Below are positions 1 through 10,324 of a stretch of DNA of 64,000 nucleotides, piece by piece. Position numbers and translations under genes: made by a program. Source of the DNA: Lepiota brunneoincarnata. Taxonomy: Eukaryota; Basidiomycota; Agaricomycetes; Agaricales; Agaricaceae. Position 1 is the stretch's first letter. Each line of letters begins with the position of its first letter. Under the pieces are notes generated by a model. The model searched no databases. It was given only the letters and a program-made list of their open reading frames with translations, and was not told where the DNA came from. The stretch covers positions 1 to 64,000 of the forward strand of contig JAEBUN010000011.1 of assembly GCA_023014365.1 (NCBI GenBank). The letters are read 5' to 3'.

Positions 1-194
1 ATTGCACAGCAAATGTCGCGATCCCGATCGGTAAGCCCGGAATGCTTTCCGATTGGACGGATGGTAAGTCTGATGGACTAATCGTGCGCCTGACGAGTCC
101 GATATAAGGACGAAACGGGTGGGTGATCGTATTAACTTACGACCCCGTTGCGCCCAAGTCCACCGGCTCAGTCGTATATTTCCTTCTTCCCTAA
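1..194 (+). repeat. Dispersed promoter-like repeat, copy 1
   Basis: This stretch is about 90% identical by eye to 21264-21456. More distant relatives sit at about 27110-27310 and 27440-27655. All copies share a TATAAG-type box, the segment AAACGGGTGGG, a GTTGCGC stretch and a pyrimidine-rich end reading CCCTA, after which the sequences diverge at once. That sharp right-hand boundary fits the end of a mobile element or LTR carrying a promoter. The left boundary is cut by the window. No coding sequence is seen in it. Confidence 0.6.
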
Positions 195-1371
195 CCCCAC
201 CCCTCGAGCATTGGAACGGAGGGGACAGTACCCAAATTGAATTCTGATTGCAGCATGTTTGGGGCATTCCCCATCAGAGTACAGCCCCCAGCGTTGCCAG
301 CAGTAGAAGGTGATGTGGACATTGGGGAAGAGAGGGTGCTGTCCAAGTCAAGCTCTGGCTGCGGCGCTGAAAGAGCGTTCCCCATCAGAGTACAGCTCCC
401 AGTGTTGCCAGCAGCAGAACGCAGCATGGGCTGCTGTGTTGTAGGTCTAAAGTTGGCCTTTCACAAATTTTTGTGACACCTCACATGAGATGTTGAAGGC
501 AAACCCTAACCCAGAAAATTGGTCATTCTGAGGGGCTCATGAGGGCCCACTGATTGATTCCCTTGGAATGGTGAAGCTGCCCCCTGACAAAATTTGGTTG
601 TTCTGAGGAGGATCACTAGGGCCCAGCAATTTCCCTCAGGGCGACCAAATTTCCCAGCTCGATGCCCCTTTTATTTACACCAAGCAAGTAGAACACAGCT
701 GCACTCAGCCAGGCTGGCAATGCTTGCCCCTAGTCCGACAGTCCATCTCTCCCACCAACCCGGTCTATTTGCTGACTCCTGCCACAGAGTTGACAATCTC
801 CAGCAGGAGCTGATGGCAAATATCATGGCCATGCCCTGCTGTGAATTTGACCGGTTTGCATGCCACAGCCACCAGAGTTGGTCAGAAATGATTTCACAAC
901 ATATCATGCCTTGGATGCACCTGGGTTCTGAGCAATTGCTTCATTCGATTTCTAGCCATTGCTCCAAACTGATATTCAACCCACAGCCCCACCATTCGTG
1001 CAGCATACCAACCCACAACAGTGAACGCCAATCCACCAGCTGCACTAGAAGCAAAACCATGCTTGCACTAGTAAGAGTTGATGACCATTGCATGGGGCCC
1101 AAACACGATGGGTGACTCACACCAGGAATAAATCCCCCTCTTGATTGGCAGAAACCAGAGGGAGCGCAGAACAGGCCCTGCATACAATGCACCTGAGCAC
1201 CAAAAACCTGGGAACAGAGCAAAGTGCACCCCTTCTCTGTCCTCTGGAAAGGCTGACAGGCCAATTATTGGGCATGAGCAAGATCCCACTGTTCCATATC
1301 ACTTGGTATGCATATCCCATCTGTTTTTATTATCACTGGGGCAAGTAAACCAGCAGCTAGCTTTTGTGTGA
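195..1371. other. Non-coding stretch with short degenerate repeats
   Basis: No reading frame here looks like a gene. Two copies of a segment of about 60 bp, each with CCCCATCAGAGTACAG, lie about 111 bp apart near 267 and 378. A second pair, sharing ATTGGTCATTCTGAGG-like sequence followed by AGGGCCC, lies at about 515 and 590. Nothing else is recognised. Confidence 0.4.
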
Positions 1372-1623
1372 TGTTCGGGAATTTGGTGATGCGAGTGCGA
1401 CAGCGTCTGTCTGTCACTGAGGCTTCAACCCAGATTCTGTAGATAGTATAGAGAAATCAGGTAGAAAATAAGCAATTTAAATAAAACCACTTAACATGTG
1501 GACTTGAGATGGTGTGAGGTGATGGGAAGATGTGTTCTGAACAAATTCAGATAGCTGGGATGTCAAGGCGAGGTGAAACAAAGCAAAATGAGGCGAGATA
1601 GAGAGAAAGGGAGAGATAGAGAG

Positions 1624-1684
<61 letters not shown>

Positions 1685-2138
1685 TCAGATGTGAGTTAAG
1701 ATCGTGTTCACTGAGGTCCCTTCAGGATACATGCAGTATATATACTCTAGGGACTGTGGAGCTTGTGTATGCTCCGGAAAATTTACAAAGAATATTAAGG
1801 AAGCAAGTGGAGAAGGAATAAGGGTGAGAAGGAAGGAATGCACAAGTGAATTGGAAAATACCAACTACCATTTACCATTCATTTAGAGTGTCCTAGATTT
1901 CCATCATATGCTATGGGCAGTGTTCCTCATTCATTACTGAGGGGCAGAGAATGTAGAGATGAGTCAGGAGAAAGGGGGGGGATATTACTGATCCGGAATC
2001 ATTTGATCCGAAGGCTACATGTTTCCTTTTTAGGAAAGTTGTCGCACTGGTGCTTCATCTGAATTTTGTTACATCCGAAATTCGTTATGGAGAGGTGGTT
2101 CACTCGGCTGCACAAGCAGCCAGGCAGCCACCTCTACA
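1372..2138 (+). repeat. LTR of a dispersed retroelement family (copy 1)
   Basis: The sequence is homologous along its length to the reverse complement of 47725-48450 and to the truncated copy at 63821-64000. It contains a long GA microsatellite (about 1626-1680) and ends in GCCACCTCTACA, as does the copy at 47725. The first bases of the complete copies (TGAAAG...) are not recognisable here, so this copy is probably 5'-truncated or rearranged. I found no target-site duplication. No coding sequence is expected; short reading frames in it are incidental. Confidence 0.65.
1626..1680 (+). repeat. GA dinucleotide microsatellite
   Basis: A nearly pure (GA)n run lies inside the LTR. The related LTRs at 48180-48210 (reverse complement) and 63710-63730 have a shorter GA tract at the same place, so the tract belongs to the LTR and has expanded here. 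Confidence 0.9.
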
Positions 2139-2459
2139 CTGCTAAGGCCATCCTAAGACCATCAGGGTCTCTGAGCATCTCCAAACTTCAGGTAAATTTT
2201 CATTGACTTGCACCAGTTGCAGCTGCCCAACATATGCCTCACCTCTTATTCCTCAACCAGAAACCTTTTTGTGTGTTGGAACATGCAGCGGCTTAGACAG
2301 ATATTTTAGACACCTTGCCTGCAAGGTGAGATCCCCAGACAACAGCATAGCACATTTCCCAGCCTTCTTCTCAGCTTCACATGCATGCATGCACATAAGA
2401 TGATGGAATTTGATACACTGGACAAGAAGCTAGAAAACAAACATTGACCAAGTGCAGTG
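2139..2459. other. Intergenic, nothing recognised
   Basis: This lies between the LTR and the stop codon of the minus-strand zinc-finger/protease-like gene. It is probably the 3' flank of that gene. The one plus-strand frame of 66 codons has no recognisable similarity. Confidence 0.4.
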
Positions 2460-2523
2460 CTAAATTTTGGATGCTAACTGTGCCTTGCTCTGCCATGAAG
2501 GGCAATGGTATTCTTCTGTGGCA
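2460..2523 (-). pseudogene. 3' terminal codons of the zinc-finger/protease-like gene, cut off by the Ty3 insertion
   Basis: Removing the element at 2524-10324 and one copy of its TGGCA duplication makes the reading frame that ends at 10325 continue here without a shift. It gives about 18 more codons and stops at TAG (2460-2462). These are therefore the last residues of the gene described at 10325-16010. The join relies on the exact target-site duplication and on frame continuity, both visible in the sequence. Confidence 0.7.
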
Positions 2524-3172
2524 TGTCATATCCATGCCAACTCAGAGTCTAATCACTTAAACTTCGGCTTCTCGATTCCATGTGTGCTCCACACAACAAC
2601 CCTCTGCCCTCCAACTCGGCCCCGACTTGCTCCGACCGCAACCCACTGCCCCGATCACGCGACCACCTCCACACGTGCCATGGTCACCTGACCCTTGGTG
2701 TCTCTAGTTCCAGTCTCCATTTCCCGTCCATAGTCACGATACGTTATTGGTCTCCATACCTGTACCGGTTTCCATTCCATTTGTAATCTGTTCGTAATCC
2801 GTTATAACTATATCGGCCTCTGCTTCGCTCCGCACGTAATCAGTACAAGTCATAGTTCGTAAGGCCAGTAGTATATATACTGTAGGTACTTGGCTTGTAC
2901 TCCTCAGTCTGATAATCGAATCGAGCAGCGGACCAGCTCCCTGTTCTCTATCCTCTCCTCTCTTCTGCCTCACTCCACTTCGGCCCTGACTTCCTGAAAT
3001 ACGGACTAGGACAGTAGGAGGGCACAGCACATACACTGAGGCCGCAAGTCCAACCCCCCATCCAACGTACTCCGCCTCAGTCCCGAAGACTTCGCCCTGT
3101 CCCCCGGTTACCTTATATCAAGGTTACCACCCCGACCCTCTGCCTCGGTCCCGACCCGCACCGGCTCTAACA
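2524..3172 (+). repeat. Left (5') LTR of the Ty3 element
   Basis: It begins TGTCATATCC and ends CTCTAACA, 649 bp, and matches 9695-10324 and the solo LTR at 56611-57269. A TATATATAC stretch near 2872-2880 is followed by a pyrimidine-rich region and may be the core promoter. The segment GACCCTCTGCCTCGGTCC near the end is missing from the right LTR. Confidence 0.93.
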
Positions 3173-3262
3173 GTATTATCAGACTCACACTCCTCCTGTC
3201 CATCACATTTCTGATCCCTTCTAACCATGGTCTCTTGAACAGTCACCCGTACCCGCACTCTC

Positions 3263-4613
3263 GTGTCCCCGGCTGTTCGCCATAGTAGACGTGTCGCTCG
3301 ACAACCCCTTTCCGAAGAACTGCAACCCGACTCCCCGAGGGCTCCTCACTCTCGTCTACAATCGGTCGCACCATCGACTCCCGACCGCTTCTCTGAAGAT
3401 ATCCAACCTTCATTATTTCGGACTCCCGACGGTCCCGACGAGGGCCCCGACCCCAATCCTGATCCCAGTGACCCTGGTGATCCTGACGACAATCCTGCCA
3501 ATGGGGACGGGCCCCCGGACGACAACGAACCATCAGACAACGGCAACAACAACAACAACGTCCCACCTGGCAACACCCGAGACGACCATGACAGACTCCT
3601 ACTCCGAGTCTTCCAACGCATAGCCGATCAAATGGACGGCCGTGGGAACTCTCAAGCCCCACAACCTCCTCGATCTCCCCATACCAAAGCTCGCGAACCT
3701 GACATCTTTACAGGTTCCAACCCCGCTAAACTCAAACCCTTCCTCTTCCAATGTCGGCTCTATTTCTGTACTAACCCGGCCCAGTTCGCTATCCCTGCCA
3801 CCAAGGTCAACTTCATGTTGACATACCTCACAGGCATGGCACAGCAACACTTCGAAATCGGCCTTGACGAGGCCGACAACCACAGAATAATACACGACTG
3901 GATCGAGGACTGGGACCAGTTCACCCTGGAATTACAGACCAATTTCGGTCCTGCAGATCCGACCGGAGAAGCTGCTGAGCAGCTTGACTCCCTCCGAATG
4001 CGCTATGACGAGAAAATCGCCGTCTACAACATCGACTTTCTCCGCCTGGCTGGCCAACTCCGTTGGGGCGACAAAGTATTTTGTCACCGCTACTACAAAG
4101 GCCTCCCCAACCGCATCCAGGACATCCTGCCCAATCGGCCTGATGGCAAACCCGACACCTTCATCGAAATGCGGGCAGCAGCGATGAAGATCGACGCCCG
4201 CTATTGGGAGCGCCAAAGCCGCTTCGGACCTGACCGCCTCTAGGAAACCTGGAGGCAATCCATCCCCATCCACCTCGTCCAACACCCAACCTGCCGCCAA
4301 GCCTGCCAACAGTAACAACAAAGGCAGCACCCCCAACAACAACAACTTCAAGGGTAATCCGCCCAACCCGTCCACTGGTCAAAAATCGGCCCCACCCAAA
4401 TCCGACCTTGCTAGTAAACTTGGTAAGGACGGTAAATTAACCCCCAAGGAACGTCAATGACGTTTCGACAATAACCTCTGCCTTGTCTGCGCAGATCCCA
4501 ATCACAGGGCTGCTAACTGTGACAAGAAAAAATTCCCTGACACCAAGGCTAAAGGCCGACAGGCTCAGCTTCCCGAGACAGACGCGCCGGCTCTCCCGAG
4601 CTCGGAAAAATAG
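3263..4613 (+). pseudogene. gag: gag of the Ty3 element (frameshifted, one in-frame stop)
   Basis: This encodes the capsid and nucleocapsid polyprotein of a basidiomycete chromovirus. The N-terminal third is rich in Pro, Asp and Asn, followed by a capsid-like region with the segment FTGSNPAKLKPFLFQC. Codons from 3263 run open to TAG at 4241-4243. That stop comes from a one-base insertion, because a shifted frame continues through an Asn-rich linker to a zinc knuckle (CLVCADPNHRAANC, C-X2-C-X4-H-X4-C, near 4482-4523) and ends at TAG 4611-4613. The shifted frame also has an internal TGA at 4458-4460 where CGA (Arg) fits the neighbours. No in-frame ATG is found; the frame opens at 3239 and a GTG sits at 3263 where an ATG would be expected, so the start codon may also be lost. 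Confidence 0.85.
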
Positions 4614-7600
4614 TCGGCAGTCCTCAGGCCTCTGCACAGACTGAGGATCGCATTGAACTCTGCTGTGCTCCAGAGAGTTTCCGTCTCAATGCGTCCGCTC
4701 TTTCCAACCCGAACTCTTTTCATATTACATTAACTTCTCCTTTAGTTACTTCTTTATCTTCTGTTTCCGCTTCCATACTCTCCGCTTCGGACCCGCTTTC
4801 TACAACGGACAATGTAGTTAGTTCTGATTTCTCTTCTCTTTCTCCTTTCAAGGCTCTTGTTGATAGTGGTTCTACTCACTGTTTTGTGGACTCATCTTTT
4901 GTCTGTTCTCATAGTATTCCAACCTCGTCCATCCCGGCTATTGAACTTCGGTTAGTTGACGGAACCTCAAATGCCTACATTACGGAGCTTACGCAACTGC
5001 CTGTATCTTTCCCCTCCAGTGAATCTGTCATTTTGGACACTTATGTCACCCAGCTTGACTCTTCCTGTTCTGTGGTCTTAGGACACAACTGGCTCACCCG
5101 CTACAATCCGTTGATTGACTGGGCTTTGGGCAGTATCACTTTCCAGCCATCCCTACTCAAGAATCCTGCTTCCATCTCTACCTGCGTCGCACCCGCATCG
5201 GCCCCGCTTATGGCCGCCCCTGACACTCCTGACCTAGGCTCACCACCCCTGTCTGGGACCTCGTCCCAATCTGCCCCCATTGCGAAACCGCATGTCTCCC
5301 TGATAAACGCTCCTGCCTTTGTCCGCGCTGCCAAGCTCCCTGGCTCCCAACAATTCCAAATCAACCTCTCCGCCGCCTCCGCATCGGCCGTGTCTTCTTC
5401 CGTCTCCGAAGACCCGGCTAACCTCTCGTCCATCCCCGAGGAATACCATGAGTTCGCAGATGTTTTCAGTAAATTGCGTGCTGACACACTCGCTCCACAC
5501 CGCCCTTACGACCTCCAGATTAACCTAGAGGACGGTGGTCAGCCTCCGGTCGGTACCATTTATTCTCTTTCACAATCAGAGCTTGGAGCTCTACGTGATT
5601 TTATTGACGAACATTTGTCCATTGGTTTCATTCGCCCTTCCACTTCTCCTCATGGAGCCCCGGTCCTCTTTGTCAAGAAAAAGGATGGCTCCCTCCGCTT
5701 ATGTGTTGATTTTAGAGGTCTCAACCGTATTACCAAGAAGGACTGCTACCCCCTTCCGCTCATCTCCGACCTCTTAGACTCCCCTCACAAAGCCCGCGTA
5801 TATACCAAAATCAACCTCCATCACGCTTACCATCTAGTCCGCGTTGCTGACAGCGACGAATGGAAGACCGCCTTTCGGACCCACTATGGCTCCTTCGAAT
5901 GGATGGTTATGCCTTTTGGCCTCACCAACGCCCCTGCCACTTTCCAGCGGTTCATGAACGATATATTCAAGGACATGCTCGACGTCTGCGTCACCATCTA
6001 TCTTGACGATATCCTGATATACTCCGACAATCATAGTATCCATCGTGACCAAGTCAAGGAGGTCCTCAAGCGGCTCCGACAACACGGTCTATACGCCCGC
6101 CCCGACAAATGCCAGTTCCACTCTGACACAGTGGAATATCTCGGCTACATTCTTTCCCCCAACGGTCTCCGAATGGACCAATCTAAGGTCAAGACCATCC
6201 AGGAGTGGCCTGAACCCAAGAAAGTCAAGGACATCCAGTCCTTCTTAGGTTTTGCCAATTTCTATCGTCGCTTCATTCACGGTTACTCCGACATCGTCAT
6301 TCCACTCACTTGCCTCACCCGCAAAGACGTGAAATGGAATTTCACTAACGAATGTCGTGAAGCCTTCAGTTCCCTGAAAGAAGCATTCATATCTGCCCCC
6401 GTCCTCACTCCTTGGACCCCCGACGCTCAGATCATTGTTGAGACCGACGCCTCCGACTACGCCCTTGCGGCCATCCTCTCTATCATCGCCGATGATGGTG
6501 AGGTTCACCCTGTTGCATTCCATTCCCGCACCTTTAACACGGCCGAACTTAATTATGACACCCACGACAAGGAACTCCTGGCGATATTCGAGGCTTTCTG
6601 TATCTGGCGGCACTATCTTGAGGGTGCCCCTCTTACTATTGATGTAGTCACCGACCACAAAAACCTCGAGTACTTCTGCACCACCAAGATCCTTACTCGC
6701 CGCCAAGCTTGTTGGTCCGAGTTCCTATCCCAATTCCACCTTGTCATCCGGTTCCGACCCGGCCGCCTCGGCACCAAGCCTGACGCCCTAACTAGACGAT
6801 GGGAGGTCTACCCTAAAGGGGGGAATAGCGACTATGCATCAGTCAACCTGCACAATTTCCGGCCCGTATTCACCCACAAGCAGCTTGCAGCCTCTGTCTG
6901 CGCCACCACTCTTTATGCCCCTTCCCTTCATGCTGCTGTAGTCATGGATCTCGACCAGCTACACCGCAATATCCTCGCCGCCCTACCAGCGGATCCGACC
7001 ACCTCCGCCCATCTTGCTAGCCCAGAAGGCCATTGGTCAGTTAATGATAAAGGTTTCCTCCTCTTAGACGACAGAATCTACGTCCCTGACGCCAACAATC
7101 TCCGACTTCGGGTCCTCCAGTACAAGCACGATCATGTCCTAGCCGGCCACTTCGGTCAGAATAAAATGCTGGAACTCATCCGGCATGAATACACCTGGCC
7201 TAGTGTCCGCACCTTTGTCAAAGATTTCTGTAAGTCTTGTGTCACCTGTATGAGGTCTAAACCCCAGCGCCACCGCCCCTATGGTCTCCTCAAGCAACTC
7301 CCCATCCCTGAACGCCCGTGGAATTCAATCTCCATGGACTTCATCGAAAAACTCCCTGCCTCCTCCGGCTATGATGCCATCCTAGTAATAGTCGACAGAC
7401 TCACCAAGCAATCCTTATTCATCCCCACCTACGATACCGTCACTTCCTCCGACCTCACCCGCCTATTCGTCCTCCACATCTTCTCCAAGCATGGCATACC
7501 CGAACATGTTACCTCCGACCGCGGCTCCAAATTCGTCTCCCACTTCTTCTGCTCCCTAGGACAAGCCCTCGACATGAAACTACACTTCACTTCGGGCTAT

Positions 7601-8412
7601 CATCCAGAAGGCGACGGACAGACGGAACGCACCAACCAGACCCTGGAACAATATCTCCAGGTCTATTGTAACTACCAACAGGACAATTGGTCCGAATTAC
7701 TACCACTAGCTGAGTTTGCATACAATAACGCCCCTAGTGCCACTACCGGTATCTCCCCGTTCTTCACTAACAAAGGATACCATCCGAATATCACAGTTCA
7801 CCCTGAACGCGACCTCGCCTCCACCCGGGCCCGCCATTTTGCTGTTGATCTCGATGACCTACACACCACCTTGAAGTCTGAAATAGCGTTAGCCCACAAC
7901 GCTATCAGGCCTCCGCCGACGCCCGCCGACTCCCCGCCCCGGACTTCAAGGTTGGACAAAAGGTATTCGTGAAAGCCCAATTCTTCCGCACCACCCGTCC
8001 TTCCAAAAAACTCTCCGAAAAGTTCCTTGGGCCTTATGAGATCATTGCACAAGCAGGTACCCATTCCTTTACACTCCGACTTCCTGATTCCATGCATGGG
8101 GTACACCCCGTCTTCCATGTTTCCATGCTTGAACCGGCTATGCCTAACACCATACCCACCCGATCGGACCCGCCACCGGCGCCAGTTTCTATTGACGGTG
8201 AACCAGAATACGAGATTGCCCGCATCGTCGATTCGAAGATTGATCGGCGCCGCGCATGCAAGCTCCTCTATAAAGTCATCTGGTTAGGTTATGAAGATAC
8301 TGAAGAAGAATCCTCGTGGTTACCGGCAACCGAGCTTGAACACGCTACTGATCTAGTAGAGGCTTTCCACTCCTCTTACCCCTCTAAGCCTGGTCCCCTC
8401 CATTCACTCTGA
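4603..8412 (+). pseudogene. pol: pol polyprotein of the Ty3 element (protease-RT-RNase H-integrase-chromodomain)
   Basis: The frame opens just before the gag stop, in the -1 frame, and runs to TGA at 8410-8412, with one single-base deletion near 7903. Domains in order are: aspartic protease (ALVDSGSTHCFV, about 4852); reverse transcriptase with YLDDILIYS near 5998-6024; RNase H with ETDAS near 6439; an integrase HHCC domain (about 7117-7260); an integrase core with three acidic residues, spaced 35 residues between the second Asp and the Glu of QTER; and a C-terminal chromodomain (about 8205-8370). RT motif A reads KINLHHAY where the family has Asp-Leu-Arg, so a catalytic Asp is Asn. This and the neighbouring Arg-to-His change are both CpG-to-CpA changes. 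The protein would be catalytically dead even without the frameshift. Confidence 0.93.
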
Positions 8413-8471
8413 ATCTTCCGCTGACCACCCACCACACCAAGAAACAAAAAATATTATTGGACATGTACAAA

Positions 8472-9562
8472 CTACTTGTCCGTATCGTTCCCAGAGGTAT
8501 GGGGCAGTGCCGCCGCGTCCTCCATCATACCTCGCACCTCCTCTTCCGAAATGCCCCCGATGCTCTCTGACTCCGACTCCTCTGTCTCTGTAATACCCCT
8601 ACTCGGCCAATCACCATCCACCTGCGCTTCCCAACGCCGCAGCTGTTCGTAGTGGCCAGCCATCAATTCGAACTTATCCACCCTCTCCCCCAACCAAGCA
8701 ATGGCCCGTTCGAGCCACACCTCCATGATATTCACCCGCTTGAGGGTCTTCTGGTGCCCCTCCTCGATGAGTCGCTTCAGCTCTACGTGATCTTTTGGTC
8801 AGCAAACCTCGCAGCCAGAAACCCCTACTCACCTTCAAATTGGTGGTCCGGCATACCTCCAGCCCTGCTCGGCTCCGTCTCTTCTTGACCCCCGCATCGT
8901 TTCTTCATTTTGCTACACCGTCGGCAACTCCTAGTGTTGCTGGGACCTTTGTCAGCATTTATCATCGTTGGAATTCTTGTAGTTACTTACCCCCCGGCAA
9001 TCTCACACCGGACCTCATCCCGCTGGCATCTCCAGCATGGGTTATCGCCCCCGAATACGTGTTTGTTGCCCCGCCATGGGGCCGCCCTCGCCTTCCCCTT
9101 TCCCTTTCCCCTTCCCTTCGCATCCGAGTCTTCGGACTCCTCCTCCTCCTCCTCTTCGTCCCTCGCCGCGTCTTCGCCCGTGTAATTCGGGTCGGACTCT
9201 TCCTGGTCGATTTCCATGGGCTGCTCGGGCAGGCGGCTAGACGAAGCCGTCGTGGTCATCGCAACGAGTCGGGTCCGGATCGCCTGACGTTCATCCTCAG
9301 CAGCTTCCTCTTGCTGCCGCCTGATCTCTTCCACCTGTCGCTCCCTAGCCCACTCCTCCGCTTGCCGCTGACGCAGTTCGATCATACGTCGCCGGTCTTC
9401 CTCTTGACACTCTGCCACCAACCGCCGTTCCTCCTCTCGCTGTTCCTCCTCTTCCAACCTCTCGATCTCCTTCCGCATCCGCTCCTCCTGCTCCACCTTT
9501 TCCCTCAGCAACTGCGCCTTGTGCTCTGCCGCGGTTGGTTGTCGAGACGATTGACTGCTCAT
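8472..9562 (-). CDS. Antisense three-exon gene inside the Ty3 element: coiled-coil, Zn2Cys6-like protein
   Basis: On the strand opposite gag-pol, an ATG at 9562 opens exon 1 (9562-8991). Exon 2 is 8939-8833 and exon 3 is 8791-8472. Intron 1 (51 nt) has donor GTAAGT and ends CCCAG; intron 2 (41 nt) has donor GTGAGT and ends AAAAG. Both contain a GCTGAC branch-like motif. The exons sum to 999 nt, an uninterrupted 332 codons plus TAG. Residues 10-110 are a Glu/Arg/Gln-rich coiled coil, followed by an acidic stretch and a GRGKGKGKAR basic patch. Splicing brings together CWRCQRDEVRC and CRRCSKMKKRC, giving C-X2-C-X6-C-X9-C-X2-C-X6-C, the spacing of fungal Zn(II)2Cys6 clusters. Exon 3 has a second helical, acidic tail. 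GTATAAAAAA lies about 50 nt upstream. The frame is intact although gag and pol are broken. The function is unknown; DNA binding is my inference. Confidence 0.8.
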
Positions 9563-9610
9563 GGTGGTAGGAAGTCAAGTTGTGTATTTTCGGACTGAGC
9601 CAGTTCACCG

Positions 9611-9620
9611 TTTTTTATAC
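9611..9620 (-). promoter_or_regulatory. TATA box for the antisense gene
   Basis: On the minus strand this reads GTATAAAAAA, about 50 nt upstream of the ATG at 9562. That is a normal position for a fungal core promoter, and it suggests that the antisense gene has its own promoter inside the element rather than depending on the LTR. Confidence 0.55.
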
Positions 9621-9681
9621 CCTGCCGGAATTTTCCGATGGGCCCCGGCCGAGGCCGCCTTGGGCCTCGAGGCTCGGCCCT

Positions 9682-9694
9682 AAAGGGGGGGCAC
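9682..9694 (+). other. Polypurine tract before the right LTR
   Basis: The sequence AAAGGGGGGG followed by CAC directly precedes the right LTR. This is the expected primer site for plus-strand synthesis in an LTR retrotransposon. Confidence 0.75.
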
Positions 9695-10324
9695 TGTCAT
9701 ATCCATGCCAACTCAGAGTCTAATCACTTAAACTTCGGCTTCTTGATTCCACGTGTGCTCCACACAACAACCCTCTGCCCTCCGACTTGGCCCCGACTTG
9801 CTCCGACTGCAACCCACTGCCCCGATCACGCGACCACCTCCACACGTGCCATGGTCACCTGACCCTTGGTGTCTCTAGTTCCAGTCTCCATTTCCCATCC
9901 ATAGTCACGATACGTTATCAGTCTCCATACCTGTACCGGTTTCCATTCCATTCGTAATCTGTTTGTAATCCGTTGTAACTATATTGGCCTCCGCTTCGCT
10001 CCGCATGTAATCAGTATGAGTCATAGTTCGTAAGGCCAGTAGTATATATACTGTAGGTACTTGGCTTGTACTCCTCAGTCTGATAATCGAATCGAGCATC
10101 GGACCAGCTCCCTGTTCTCTATCCTCTCCTCTCTTCTGCCTCGCTCCGCTTCGGCCCCGACTTCCTGAAATATGGACTAGGACAGTAGGAGGGCACAGCA
10201 CATATGCTGAGGCCGCAAGTCCAACCCCCCACCCGACGTACTCCGCCTCAGTCCTGAAGACTTCGCCCTGTCCCCCGGTTACCTTATATCAAGGTTACCA
10301 CCCCGACCCGCACCGGCTCTAACA
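9695..10324 (+). repeat. Right (3') LTR of the Ty3 element
   Basis: 630 bp, matching 2524-3172. It lacks 19 bp near its end. Differences from the left LTR are almost all C/T or G/A. Confidence 0.93.

Larger units (their letters stand above)
2524..10324 (+). mobile_element. Complete-length Ty3/gypsy chromovirus with TGGCA target duplication
   Basis: This LTR retrotransposon of 7801 bp has LTRs at 2524-3172 and 9695-10324, both starting TGTCATATCC and ending GGCTCTAACA. It is flanked by the 5-bp direct repeat TGGCA (2519-2523 and 10325-10329). Internal order is gag, then pol (protease, reverse transcriptase, RNase H, integrase, chromodomain), then an antisense gene. A polypurine tract (AAAGGGGGGG, about 9683-9691) abuts the right LTR. 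By eye I count about 26 substitutions between the LTRs, almost all transitions, plus a 19-bp deletion near the end of the right one. Gag and pol carry frameshifts and a stop, and the reverse transcriptase has lost a catalytic aspartate, so it is not autonomous. It sits inside the last codons of a minus-strand gene. Confidence 0.95.

Noticed and set aside
1573..1821. Frame with a long Arg-Glu repeat
   Set aside because: It translates the GA microsatellite of an LTR; there is no gene context.
8795..9598. Plus-strand frame of 267 codons rich in Leu, Pro and Ser
   Set aside because: It is the exact shadow of the coiled-coil exon of the antisense gene; its composition is the complement of Glu/Arg-rich codons.
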